Origin: JAFKFI01 sp963795435
GTDB taxonomy: Bacteria; Pseudomonadota; Alphaproteobacteria; Acetobacterales; Acetobacteraceae
Reading direction: 5' to 3'
Assembly (NCBI GenBank): GCA_963795435.1
Contig: CAWCHV010000007.1
Location: 1,178,001-1,242,000 of the forward strand
DNA length: 64,000 nt
Every line of letters begins with the position of its first letter. The stretch's first letter is position 1. The position numbers and the translations under genes are program-made. The notes beneath the pieces are model-generated. The model had not been told where the DNA came from. It worked only from the letters and a program-made list of their open reading frames with translations, and did not search any database. Below are positions 52,387-61,073 of this stretch, in pieces.

Positions 52387-53643
52387 ATGAACGCACCCGT
52401 GCATTTCGATCCCGTGGCGGACGCCTACGCGCTGCCGCTCGACAAGATCGACGTCTCCAATCCGAAGCTCTATCAGGACGACATCTGGTACCCGTATTTC
52501 GAGCGGCTGCGCCGCGAGGATCCGGTCAATTGGTGCGAAAACGGGATGCATGGTTCGTACTGGTCAGTGACCAAGTACAAGGACATCATGCAGGTCGAGA
52601 CCAGTCACCAGACCTACTCGTCCGAGGCGATGATCGGCGGCATCACGGTGCGCGACATCCCGATGGATTTCCGCCGGCGCAGCTTCATCTCGATGGACCA
52701 GCCCGAGCACGACGAGCAGCGCAAGGTGGTGCAGCCGATCGTGGCGCCGCTGAACCTGCAGAATTTCGCCGGCACCATTCGCGAGCGAGCGGGACGCATC
52801 CTCGACAGCCTGCCGCGCGGCGAGACGTTCGACTGGGTGGACAAGGTGTCGATCGAGCTCACCGTGCAGATGCTCGCGACCTTGTTCGACTTCCCGTTCG
52901 AGGAGCGGCGCAAGCTGATCTACTGGTCGGACGTCGCGACCGTCGATATCACCTCGGGCACCGAGATCAATTCCGAGGAGAAGCGGCTCGCGGTGCTCAA
53001 GGAGGCGCTCGAGTTCTTCACCGAACTGTTCTACGAGCGCCAGAAGCAGCCGCCGCGCTCCGATCTGATCTCGATGCTGGCGCATGGCGAGGCGACGCAT
53101 GATCTGCCGACGCGGCCGACCGATTTTCTCGGTAATCTCACGCTGCTGATCGTCGGCGGCAACGACACCACGCGCAACTCGATCTCGGGCGGACTGTGGG
53201 CGCTCGGCAAGCATCCCGAGCAGTTCCGCAAGCTGCGCGAGAATCCCGGCCTGATCCCGAGCCTGGTGCCGGAGATCATCCGCTGGCAGACCCCGGTGGT
53301 GCACATGCGGCGCACCGCGCTGGCTGACGGGGAGATCGGCGGCAAGCAGATCCGCAAGGGCGACAAGGTCGTCATGTGGTACATCTCGGGCAATCGCGAC
53401 GAGGACGCGATCGAGCGCGCCAACGAGTTCATCATCGACCGCGCGCGGCCGCGCCAGCACCTCTCCTTCGGCTTCGGCATCCATCGTTGCGTCGGCAACC
53501 GGCTCGCCGAGCTGCAGCTCACGATCCTCTGGGAAGAAATCCTGAAGCGGTTCCCGGTGATCGAGGTGATGGACGAGCCGACCCGCATCTACTCCAACTT
53601 CATCCACGGCATCCGCCACCTGCCGGTTCGCATTCCGGCCTGA
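52387..53643 (+). CDS. CYP153-like cytochrome P450, paralog 2
   Basis: 418 aa. I-helix GGNDTTRNS (257-265), EIIRW (E296, R299), haem Cys368 in FGFGIHRCVGNRLAE. The N-terminus MNAPVHFDP...LPLDKIDVSNPKLYQDD is shared with its siblings. Distinctive B-C loop CENGMHGSYWSVTKY, and MDQPEHDEQ replaces MDPPKHDEQ. 38 bp after paralog 1 with its own GGAGAGAG RBS. Terminal hydroxylase function is inferred from family. Confidence 0.92.
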   Translation: MNAPVHFDPVADAYALPLDKIDVSNPKLYQDDIWYPYFERLRREDPVNWCENGMHGSYWSVTKYKDIMQVETSHQTYSSEAMIGGITVRDIPMDFRRRSFISMDQPEHDEQRKVVQPIVAPLNLQNFAGTIRERAGRILDSLPRGETFDWVDKVSIELTVQMLATLFDFPFEERRKLIYWSDVATVDITSGTEINSEEKRLAVLKEALEFFTELFYERQKQPPRSDLISMLAHGEATHDLPTRPTDFLGNLTLLIVGGNDTTRNSISGGLWALGKHPEQFRKLRENPGLIPSLVPEIIRWQTPVVHMRRTALADGEIGGKQIRKGDKVVMWYISGNRDEDAIERANEFIIDRARPRQHLSFGFGIHRCVGNRLAELQLTILWEEILKRFPVIEVMDEPTRIYSNFIHGIRHLPVRIPA

Positions 53644-53649
53644 CACGAC

Positions 53650-53680
53650 AGGGTGCGCGCGGACGGCGACCGCGCGCCCT
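53650..53680 (+). other. intercistronic hairpin between P450 paralogs 2 and 3
   Basis: AGGGTGCGCGCGG pairs with CCGCGCGCCCT apart from a 2 nt bulge, around the loop ACGGCGA, right after the paralog 2 stop. No T-run follows. It lies in the longest gap of the array (121 bp; the others are 28-38 bp), so it may mark an mRNA processing or attenuation point. Confidence 0.35.
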
Positions 53681-53764
53681 CTCGCCGAGCAAACGGCACC
53701 CCGGCTGCGGCGCACAGGCGACGTTCCGGAGGTAGAGCAAGAAACCGCCGACGGAGGATAGTCG

Positions 53765-55021
53765 ATGAACGCACCGGTCAGCTACGATCCCGCGTCCGAA
53801 GCGTGGTCCCTGCCGCTCGACAAGATCGACGTGAGCGACCCGCAGCTCTATCAGGACGACACCTGGTATCCGTATTTCGAGCGCCTGCGCCGCGACGACC
53901 CGGTGCATTGGACCGAGGGCGGCATCTACGGCTCGTTCTGGTCCGTCACCAAATACAAGCACATCATGCAGGTGGACACCGGGCATAAATCCTTCTCGTC
54001 GGACGCCATGCTCGGCGGCATCGTGCTGGCCGACACGCCGGTGGATTTCCGCCGTCCGAGCTTCATCGCGATGGACCCGCCGAAGCACGACGAGCAGCGC
54101 AAGGTGGTGTCGCCGATCGTGGCGCCGATGAACCTCGCCCGGCTGTCGAGCACGATCCGCGAGCGAGCGGGACGCATCCTCGACAGCCTGCCGAGGGGCG
54201 AGGAATTCAACTGGGTCGATCTCGTCTCGGTCGAGCTGACCACGCAGATGCTCGCGACCTTGTTCGATTTCCCGTTCGAGGAACGGCGCAAGCTCACCTA
54301 CTGGTCGAATGCGGCAACGGTGAACACGCGGGCCGGCGGCGAGATCAATTCGCGCGAGAAGCGCGACGAGGTGCTGCAACAGGCGCTCGCCTACTTCACC
54401 GAGCTATGGCACGAGCGGGCGAAGCTGCCGCCCCGGCCCGACCTCATCTCGATGCTGGCGCACGGCGAGGCGACGCGCGACCTGCCGTCACGGCCGCACG
54501 AGTTCATGGGCAACCTCCTGCTGCTGATCGTCGGCGGCAACGACACCACGCGCAACTCGATCTCGGGCGGGCTCTGGGCCTTGAGCAAGCATCCCGAGCA
54601 GTTCCGCAAATTGCGGGAGGACCCCGGCCTAATCCCGAGCCTGGTGCCGGAAATCATCCGCTATCAGACGCCGGTGCTGCACATGCGCCGCACCGCATTG
54701 GAAGACACCGAGGTCGGCGGCAAGACCATCCGCGAGGGCGACAAGGTCGCGATGTGGTACATCTCGGGCAATCGCGACGAGGAGGCGATCGAGAATCCTA
54801 ACGAGTTCATCATCGACCGGGCACGGCCCCGCCAGCATCTTTCCTTCGGCTTCGGCATCCATCGTTGCGTCGGCAACCGGCTGGCGGAAATGCAGCTCGC
54901 GATTTTATGGGAGGAAATCCTCAAGCGCGACCTCAAGATCGAGGTCACGGGCGAGCCGACGCGGGCCTATTCCAGCCTGCTGCGCGCGATCAACGCCCTG
55001 CCCGTTCGCATCGCCGCCTGA
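53765..55021 (+). CDS. CYP153-like cytochrome P450, paralog 3
   Basis: 418 aa, the closest sibling of paralog 2 in length and layout: GGNDTTRNS (257-265), EIIRYQTP (E296), haem Cys368. B-C loop is TEGGIYGSFWSVTKY, with KHIMQVDTGHKSF following. RBS GGAGGA 7 nt before ATG 53765. Several stretches (for example codons for LATLFDFPFEERRKL and MWYISGNRDE) are nearly identical in DNA to the siblings, suggesting recent duplication or gene conversion. Confidence 0.92.
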   Translation: MNAPVSYDPASEAWSLPLDKIDVSDPQLYQDDTWYPYFERLRRDDPVHWTEGGIYGSFWSVTKYKHIMQVDTGHKSFSSDAMLGGIVLADTPVDFRRPSFIAMDPPKHDEQRKVVSPIVAPMNLARLSSTIRERAGRILDSLPRGEEFNWVDLVSVELTTQMLATLFDFPFEERRKLTYWSNAATVNTRAGGEINSREKRDEVLQQALAYFTELWHERAKLPPRPDLISMLAHGEATRDLPSRPHEFMGNLLLLIVGGNDTTRNSISGGLWALSKHPEQFRKLREDPGLIPSLVPEIIRYQTPVLHMRRTALEDTEVGGKTIREGDKVAMWYISGNRDEEAIENPNEFIIDRARPRQHLSFGFGIHRCVGNRLAEMQLAILWEEILKRDLKIEVTGEPTRAYSSLLRAINALPVRIAA

Positions 55022-55049
55022 AGCGTCACGCCGAGGAGGAACGGACCGC

Positions 55050-56303
55050 ATGAACGCTCCCGTCAGCCATGATCCGCACGGCGAAGCCTGGTCGATGCCG
55101 CTCGACAAGATCGATGTCAGCGACCCGAAGCTGTACGAGGACGACGCCTGGCCGGCCTATTTCGAGCGGCTGCGCCAGGAGGCGCCGGTGCACTACGTGT
55201 CCGACAGCCCGTTCGGCCCCTATTGGGCGGTGTCCAAATACAAGGACATCATGCATGTCGAGGTGAACCACGCGGTCTATTCGTCCGACAACGAGCTCGG
55301 CGGCATCCAGATCGAGGACCAGCCGAAGAGCATGTCGCGCCCCAGCTTCATCCGCATGGACCCGCCGCGACATGACGAGCAGCGCCGCGTGGTCAGTCCG
55401 ATCGTCGCCCCGCTCAATCTCGCCAACATGGAGAGCCTGATCCGCCAGCGCACCCGAAAGGTGCTCGACGAGTTGCCGGTAGGCGAGGAGTTCGACTGGG
55501 TGGAGCTTGTGTCGATCGAGCTCACGACGATGATGCTGGCGACCTTGTTCGACTTTCCGTTCGAGGAGAGGAGAAAACTCACCTACTGGTCCGACGTCGC
55601 GATCTGCAACGTCAACTCGCCGGACGCGCCGGTGCATTCCGAGGACGAGCGGTTCGAGAAGCTGCGCGAGATGGCGGAGTACATGTCGGGGCTGTGGAAC
55701 GAGCGGGTCAACGCGCCCCCGCGCTTCGACCTGATCTCGATGCTGGCGCATGGCGAGGCGACGCGGAACCTGGCACCGCGCGAGTTCATGGGCACGCTCG
55801 CCCTGCTCATCGTCGGCGGCAACGACACCACGCGGAACTCGATGTCCGGCGGCCTGCTGGCGCTCAGCCGCCATCCCGAGCAGTATCGGAAGCTGCGCGA
55901 CGATCCGGCGCTCGTCACCGGCATGGTGCCCGAGACCATCCGCTATCAGACGCCGGTGATCCACATGCGCCGCACGGCGCTGGCCGACGCCGAGCTCGGC
56001 GGCAAGCAGATCCGCCGCGGCGACAAGGTGGTGATGTGGTACATCTCGGGCAATCGGGACGAGGACGCGATCAAGGCGCCGAACGCGTTCATCGTCGACC
56101 GCGCCCGGCCGCGCGAGCATTTGTCGTTCGGCTTCGGCATCCATCGCTGCGTCGGCAACCGCCTCGCTGAGCTGCAGCTCAAGATATTGTGGGAGGAGCT
56201 GCTGCCCCGCCATCCGATCGTGGAGGTGACGGGCGAGCCGAAATACGTCTACTCGAACTTCATCCACGGCATCAAATCGCTGCCGGCGCGGATTCCGGGG
56301 TAG
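55050..56303 (+). CDS. CYP153-like cytochrome P450, paralog 4
   Basis: 417 aa: GGNDTTRNS (256-264), ETIRYQTP (E295, R298), haem Cys367. It is the most divergent of the four: the B-C loop reads VSDSPFGPYWAVSKY, near the SPFGPFWSV of classical CYP153A enzymes, and the F-G region has NSPDAPVHSEDERFEK. RBS GAGGAGGA upstream. Last gene of the operon; 161 bp separate it from the convergent TetR gene. Confidence 0.92.
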   Translation: MNAPVSHDPHGEAWSMPLDKIDVSDPKLYEDDAWPAYFERLRQEAPVHYVSDSPFGPYWAVSKYKDIMHVEVNHAVYSSDNELGGIQIEDQPKSMSRPSFIRMDPPRHDEQRRVVSPIVAPLNLANMESLIRQRTRKVLDELPVGEEFDWVELVSIELTTMMLATLFDFPFEERRKLTYWSDVAICNVNSPDAPVHSEDERFEKLREMAEYMSGLWNERVNAPPRFDLISMLAHGEATRNLAPREFMGTLALLIVGGNDTTRNSMSGGLLALSRHPEQYRKLRDDPALVTGMVPETIRYQTPVIHMRRTALADAELGGKQIRRGDKVVMWYISGNRDEDAIKAPNAFIVDRARPREHLSFGFGIHRCVGNRLAELQLKILWEELLPRHPIVEVTGEPKYVYSNFIHGIKSLPARIPG

Positions 56304-56464
56304 CCCGGTCCCGGCGGCGCCTATGAGTGCGGAGAGCGAAACGAGCACTCGCCTCAGAGCCCGGATCGCGATCATCTCCCGTATCCCGTCTCGGTTTATC
56401 GGTCGGCAGTACACCTTCTGACTTCTTACCCGTTGATTGCACCCTTCATAACGCGGCCGCATCA

Positions 56465-57169
56465 CTACCCCGGCTCCAGCCGAGGGACGGCGGGCAGGCC
56501 GTTGAGGATGAGGTTGACCGCGAAGGCGGCGGCGCCCTCGAGGTCGATGGGCTCGCGCGCCAGCATCTTCTCGCCGATCTCGCGGGCGACGCCGATCGTC
56601 GCGGCGGCGACGTACGCGGTGTCAATGCGGGGCGACAGGCCGCGCTCGAGCACCAGGGCGATCGAGGATTCGACCTCGTCGTAGACGGCGTTGTGCGCCG
56701 GGGTCTGGAAGCGCACCCGGGCGCCGCGCTCCGACAGCGGGCGGCCGGGGCGCCACGGACGCTGATCGTCGATGATGAACTGGAAGTAGGCGCGGACGAT
56801 GCCGTTGAGGTAGCTCTCGAAATCCGCCGCCTGCTCGCGATGCGCGTGCAGGATCGGCCGCAACCGCAGCGCCGCGTCGGTGGCGATCGCCTTGGCGACC
56901 TCCTCCTTGGAGCGGTAGTAGTTGTAGAAGGTGCCCGAGGCGAGGCCGGTGCGTCGGATGATGTCGCGCACGCTGGCGGCCTCGTAGCCGAGCTCGGCGA
57001 ACACCTCGCGCGCCGCGGCGAGGATCGCCGCCCGGTTCTGCGACTTGGTCTGCTCGCGCTTGCCGTTGGTCTGAGCCTCGCCCGCCTGGGTAGCGCCCGT
57101 CTGGGGAGTGCCCGCCTTGGCCTCATCCTCCTGGACCGGCAGCGGCCCGTGCAACATGTCGTTTGGCAT
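56465..57169 (-). CDS. TetR/AcrR family transcriptional regulator
   Basis: 234 aa. After a 40-residue low-complexity leader (Thr/Gln/Lys-rich) the helix-turn-helix is clear: AAILAAAREVFAELGYEAAS and DIIRRTGLASGTFYNYYRSKEE. The C-terminal ligand domain includes ARVRFQTPAHNAVYDEVESS. Convergent with the P450 operon and 7 bp after a small gene, so it likely controls one or both. The effector could be a CYP153 substrate such as a fatty acid or alkane (inference). Confidence 0.9.
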   Translation of the reverse strand: MPNDMLHGPLPVQEDEAKAGTPQTGATQAGEAQTNGKREQTKSQNRAAILAAAREVFAELGYEAASVRDIIRRTGLASGTFYNYYRSKEEVAKAIATDAALRLRPILHAHREQAADFESYLNGIVRAYFQFIIDDQRPWRPGRPLSERGARVRFQTPAHNAVYDEVESSIALVLERGLSPRIDTAYVAAATIGVAREIGEKMLAREPIDLEGAAAFAVNLILNGLPAVPRLEPG

Positions 57170-57175
57170 CGGCTC

Positions 57176-57385
57176 CTAGCCGCCCTGCCCTCGCCCGCCG
57201 CCGCGGACCAGTTGCTTCAGCAGCGATCGGGCGACGGAAAGCGTGTTGGCGCCGCCATGCTGGGTGATCTTCTGGCCGAACTCCTCGTGCCAGACGGTGA
57301 TCACGCCGTGCCGGTCCGCGGTGTAGCGGCCGGTGTGCCTCGCGCCGCCGATCTGGACGCTGATCTCGACGCCCTCGTGCTCCAT
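57176..57385 (-). CDS. small conserved-looking protein upstream of TetR
   Basis: 69 aa, no membrane helix. MEHEGVEISVQIGGARHTGRY and ITVWHEEFGQKITQHGG predict a small beta-rich fold, then a helix SVARSLLKQLVR and a Gly tail. Ends 6 nt before the TetR gene, so it shares its transcript. I do not recognise a named family. Confidence 0.65.
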   Translation of the reverse strand: MEHEGVEISVQIGGARHTGRYTADRHGVITVWHEEFGQKITQHGGANTLSVARSLLKQLVRGGGRGQGG

Positions 57386-57525
57386 CCAATCCGCTCCCCG
57401 CGCCCGCGGACCGCTATCGGCGCCCGCGATCAGGCCCGCACGCTAATCCAGTTTCTTCCCAAGTGGAATTCGCCGCCTGTTGCGCCGCCTTCGATCCCGG
57501 CCCGATTGGGGGCGAGTGGTGGCAA

Positions 57526-58389
57526 TCAGATCTGCGCCGACTGCACCGCCTCCTCGAGTTCCTGGAAACTCGGCATGTGCTGGTTCGGCGCCATCTTGCG
57601 GCCGGTCTCGACGCTGACCTGCGGCGCGTTGCCGTGCAGATGCGCCACCAGCACGGCGCGGATCACCTCGTAATATTTCGCCTCCTCCTCCACGACGCCC
57701 TTGAGGCGCGCGGCGAACGGGCCGGCCATGCCGTAGGCGAGCAGCACGCCGAGGAACGTGCCGACCAGCGCGCCGCCGATCATCTGGCCGAGCACGGCGG
57801 GCGGCTGGTCGATATGCGCCATCGTCTTGATGACACCGAGCACGGCGGCGACGATGCCGAGCGCGGGCAGCGCGTCCGCCACCGTCTGCAGAGCGTGAGA
57901 GCCGTGCAGCTCCTCGTGCAAGGTTTTCTTCAGCTCGCGCGCCAGCACGTCCTCGATCTGGTTGGGGTCGTCGGCGTTCATGCCGACCATCCGCAAATAG
58001 TCGCAGATGATCGCCGAGGCATGATGGTTGGACAGGATCTTGGGGAATTTCTGGAATGCGGTGCTCTCCGTCGGCTTCTCGATATGCGGTTCGAGCGCCA
58101 TGTTCCCCTTGGTGCTGGCGAGGCGCACCAGCAGGAACAGCAGACTGAGCAGATCGACGTAGTCGGACTTCTTGAACGTTGCGCCCTTGAGGATCTTGCC
58201 GAAGCCGCCCAGCGTGTGCTTGACGTCGTGCATGCTGTTCGACATCACGAACGTGCCGAGTGCAGCGCCGCCGATGGTCAGCAGCTCGAACGGCATCGCC
58301 TCCATCAGCGGCGCCAGGCTGCCACCCGAGGCAATGTAGCTGCCGAACACGCAGGCGAGCAGGAACCCCAATCCGCCGATCGTCAGCAT
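57526..58389 (-). CDS. motA: flagellar motor stator protein MotA
   Basis: 287 aa proton-channel subunit. N-terminal helix GGLGFLLACVFGSYIASGG; the cytoplasmic loop keeps the charged segment FLLVRLASTKGNMALEPHIE that contacts FliG; the last two helices hold ADALPALGIVAAVLGVIKTM and GTFLGVLLAYGMAGPFAARL. It follows motB by 10 bp. No other flagellar gene is in the window. Confidence 0.95.
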   Translation of the reverse strand: MLTIGGLGFLLACVFGSYIASGGSLAPLMEAMPFELLTIGGAALGTFVMSNSMHDVKHTLGGFGKILKGATFKKSDYVDLLSLLFLLVRLASTKGNMALEPHIEKPTESTAFQKFPKILSNHHASAIICDYLRMVGMNADDPNQIEDVLARELKKTLHEELHGSHALQTVADALPALGIVAAVLGVIKTMAHIDQPPAVLGQMIGGALVGTFLGVLLAYGMAGPFAARLKGVVEEEAKYYEVIRAVLVAHLHGNAPQVSVETGRKMAPNQHMPSFQELEEAVQSAQI

Positions 58390-58399
58390 GGGCGCGGCA

Positions 58400-59539
58400 T
58401 CACGGCGAGGGCGCGGCCGGTGCGGGCGGCGCGGGCGGCGGCGCCGCCGGCCCTCCGTCCTTGGCGGCGGCGCGGAGCACGACGATGGCGATGCGCCGGT
58501 TGGCCGCGGCCGTCGGATCGTTCGGCAGCAGCGGGTCGCGGTCGGCGTTGCCCGTCACGCTGCGGATCCGCCCCTCCGGCAAGCCGGATTCCAGCAGCAG
58601 CCGGCGCGTCGCGTTGGCCCGCTCGGTCGACAGTTCCCAGTTCGACTTGTCCGACCCGCGATACGGCGTCGCGTCCGTATGACCGGCGATGGAGACGCTC
58701 TCGGTCAGCTTCATCAGCACCGGGGCCACCTTCTGCAGCAGCAGCCGGGCCCGCTCGTTCGGCGCCGCCGAGCCGGTGGTGAACATCGGGCTATGATCCT
58801 CGTCGAGGATCTGGATGCGCAGCCCTTCCGGCGTCATGTCGATCGCCAGCTGGCGGGTGAGGTCGGCCAGCGCCGGATCGGCGCGCACTGCCTCGCGGAT
58901 CTGCCGCGCCGCCTGCTCCAGCTTCTGCCCTTCCCGCTTCTCCTGCTCGGCACGCAACTCGGCGTCCGACAGGGCATGGGCGATTTCTTCCTGGCGTTCG
59001 GCCGAAACCGGCTGCGACGCCGCGCCGGGCGCGGCGGCCGGGCCGGTGGCCGCCGTGGTCGCGGGGCTCGCCGCCGCATCGCCGCCGTTGCCCGGTGCCG
59101 GCGCGTCCTGCTCGTCGTCGCGCTGCGACTTTTCCCGCGGCGTCGGCTCGCGGAAGGTCACCGTGGTCGCGGGCGTGTCGCTGTTGTCCTCCTCGACCTC
59201 CATCGGCACCGGCGTCTTGCCGACCGTGACCAATGCCGCGCCGCGATCGGAGACCATCGCGCCCTTGTCGAAGGCAGTGTGGCCGCCGAACGGCTGGCCG
59301 GTGCCCGACGAGTTGTGGCTGAGCACGCTGGTCGGGCTGAAATAGTCCGCCAACCCCTTGCGCTGCTCCTCGGTGGTGGCGTTGAGCAGCCACATCAGCA
59401 GGAAGAACGCCATCATCGCGGTGACGAAGTCCGCATACGCGACCTTCCACGCACCGCCGTGATGGCCGCCCTCGGTCACCTCGTCCCTGCGGATGATTAT
59501 CGTCGGCCGCTTGTTGCTTCTGCCGTCGTCCCTTGCCAT
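58400..59539 (-). CDS. motB: flagellar motor stator protein MotB
   Basis: 379 aa. One membrane helix with the proton-carrying aspartate in AYADFVTAMMAFFLLMWLLN (Asp about residue 37), a long Pro/Ala/Glu-rich linker (about 130-190), and a C-terminal OmpA domain SIAGHTDATPYRG...NWELSTERANATRRLL that binds peptidoglycan. The Ala/Pro tail is an extension. First gene of motBA. Confidence 0.94.
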   Translation of the reverse strand: MARDDGRSNKRPTIIIRRDEVTEGGHHGGAWKVAYADFVTAMMAFFLLMWLLNATTEEQRKGLADYFSPTSVLSHNSSGTGQPFGGHTAFDKGAMVSDRGAALVTVGKTPVPMEVEEDNSDTPATTVTFREPTPREKSQRDDEQDAPAPGNGGDAAASPATTAATGPAAAPGAASQPVSAERQEEIAHALSDAELRAEQEKREGQKLEQAARQIREAVRADPALADLTRQLAIDMTPEGLRIQILDEDHSPMFTTGSAAPNERARLLLQKVAPVLMKLTESVSIAGHTDATPYRGSDKSNWELSTERANATRRLLLESGLPEGRIRSVTGNADRDPLLPNDPTAAANRRIAIVVLRAAAKDGGPAAPPPAPPAPAAPSP

Positions 59540-59594
59540 CGGACCCGAGCCGTTGCGTCTCGGCCCAGAGTGACGCGTGAGGCTTAACCCAGCC

Positions 59595-61073
59595 CTAATC
59601 CGACGCGGGCGTGTTCGGCCGAGGCAGCAGGACGGTCAACGGCGAGGCCGGGCGGCCGGTCACGCGGTAGACCCGGAACCTCTCGATCACCTGCCCGTCG
59701 CGTGCCCGGTTGGCGTGGCCGATCTCGCGTAGCTCGGTCCACGGCGCGGGGTCCACGTTGGCGTCGCGGCGCGTGCTGCGCAGCAGCAGCCCGGGACTGC
59801 CGGCCAGATCGGCCGGGGGCAGATCGAACAGCCGCCAGCGCTCCTCCGCGCCGATCACCGTGAGATCGGGTGGCAGGGCTTGGGCAAGCTCGGCTGCAAT
59901 GCCGTAATCGTCGGCGGCGACGAAGCGGGCACCCTGCTCCCGCGCGATCGCCGCGACCTCGCCGGCAAGTGTCGGCCAGCCGGCCAGCCGCAGCGCGGTC
60001 GGATCGAGATGCGGCGACAACGAAATCAGACCGATCGTCGCCTGCGCATACACCAGGGCCGTGATCGCTCCACCGAGCGCCACGCCGGGGACACGCAATC
60101 GCTGCCAGAAGCGCCCCGTCAGACCGCCGCCGGCCAGCGCCGCCGAAGGGTACAGGATGGCGGGCCAGTTGCCCTGCACTCGGTCGCCGAGCGCGTGCTC
60201 GAGGAACACCAGCAATGGCGGCACCGTGAGCGCAGCGAGCAAGGTCCAGGCGGGATCGCGGCCGCGCCAGGCGCGGCGCGCGGCCGCCGCGACCCCGCCG
60301 GCGAGGATCACGAAGACCAGCGGCGTCGCGAGCCCGATCTGCCCGCCGATCAACTCGCTGAGGAACTGGGCCGCCCGCGCCGGGTCCCAGTCGCCGGTGC
60401 GGCCGCCCTGCCGGGCGAAGCTCACCCAGTCGTGCGCGGCGTTCCACGCCACCACGGGAGCGAACAGCAGGGCGGCGATCAGGGCGGCCAGCCAGGGATA
60501 GGGCGTGCGCAGCCAGACCCGCGCGCTCGGCACGGCTAGCAGCCAGAGCAGCACGCCGAGACCGAGGAACACGGCGGTGTATTTGCTGTCGAGCGCCAGT
60601 CCGATGAACAAGCCGGCGACCGGCAGCCACATGCCGCGCCGACCGCTCGACAGCCGGGCGAGCGCCCACAGCGCGGCGGTCCAGAAGAACAGCAGCGGCG
60701 TGTCGGGCGTCATCGTCACCGCGCCGACGCCCAGCAGCAGCGTGGCATTGAGCAGCGCGGCGGCGACGAGCCCGGCGCGGCAGCCGGGAAACAGCCGCTC
60801 CCCGGCGTCGGCCAGCATCGCCGAGCCGAGCGCGATGGCGAGCGGCCCCAGCAGACGGATGCCGAACGCGCCCTCGCCGGCGAGCCACGTTCCAGCCCGG
60901 ATCCACAGCGCCACCATCGGTGGATGATCGAGGTAGCCGGGCGCCAGCGCACGGGACCAGACCCAGTAATACGCCTCGTCCGGCGAGAGCGGCAGCGCCG
61001 CGGCGACCGCGAGGCGGATCAGCGTGAGCGCGGCGAGGGCGGCGATCCATGCCCTCGCCTCGCGCGACCTCAC
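59595..61073 (-). CDS. GT39/ArnT-like membrane glycosyltransferase
   Basis: 492 aa with many helices. GTG start at 61073 overlaps the TGA of the upstream gene (GTGA). Early catalytic motif PLSPDEAYYWVWSRALAPGY (Asp-Glu as in PMT/ArnT) and GYLDHPPMVALWIRAGTWLA. It transfers a sugar from a polyprenyl-phosphate donor on the periplasmic side, and the neighbour would make that donor. Acceptor unknown (lipid A, glycan or protein). Confidence 0.87.
   Translation of the reverse strand: MRSREARAWIAALAALTLIRLAVAAALPLSPDEAYYWVWSRALAPGYLDHPPMVALWIRAGTWLAGEGAFGIRLLGPLAIALGSAMLADAGERLFPGCRAGLVAAALLNATLLLGVGAVTMTPDTPLLFFWTAALWALARLSSGRRGMWLPVAGLFIGLALDSKYTAVFLGLGVLLWLLAVPSARVWLRTPYPWLAALIAALLFAPVVAWNAAHDWVSFARQGGRTGDWDPARAAQFLSELIGGQIGLATPLVFVILAGGVAAAARRAWRGRDPAWTLLAALTVPPLLVFLEHALGDRVQGNWPAILYPSAALAGGGLTGRFWQRLRVPGVALGGAITALVYAQATIGLISLSPHLDPTALRLAGWPTLAGEVAAIAREQGARFVAADDYGIAAELAQALPPDLTVIGAEERWRLFDLPPADLAGSPGLLLRSTRRDANVDPAPWTELREIGHANRARDGQVIERFRVYRVTGRPASPLTVLLPRPNTPASD

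Noticed and set aside
56304..56464. Possible gene or regulatory element between P450 paralog 4 and TetR.
   Set aside because: Only short stop-rich frames and no clear hairpin or promoter hexamers; treated as plain convergent spacer.
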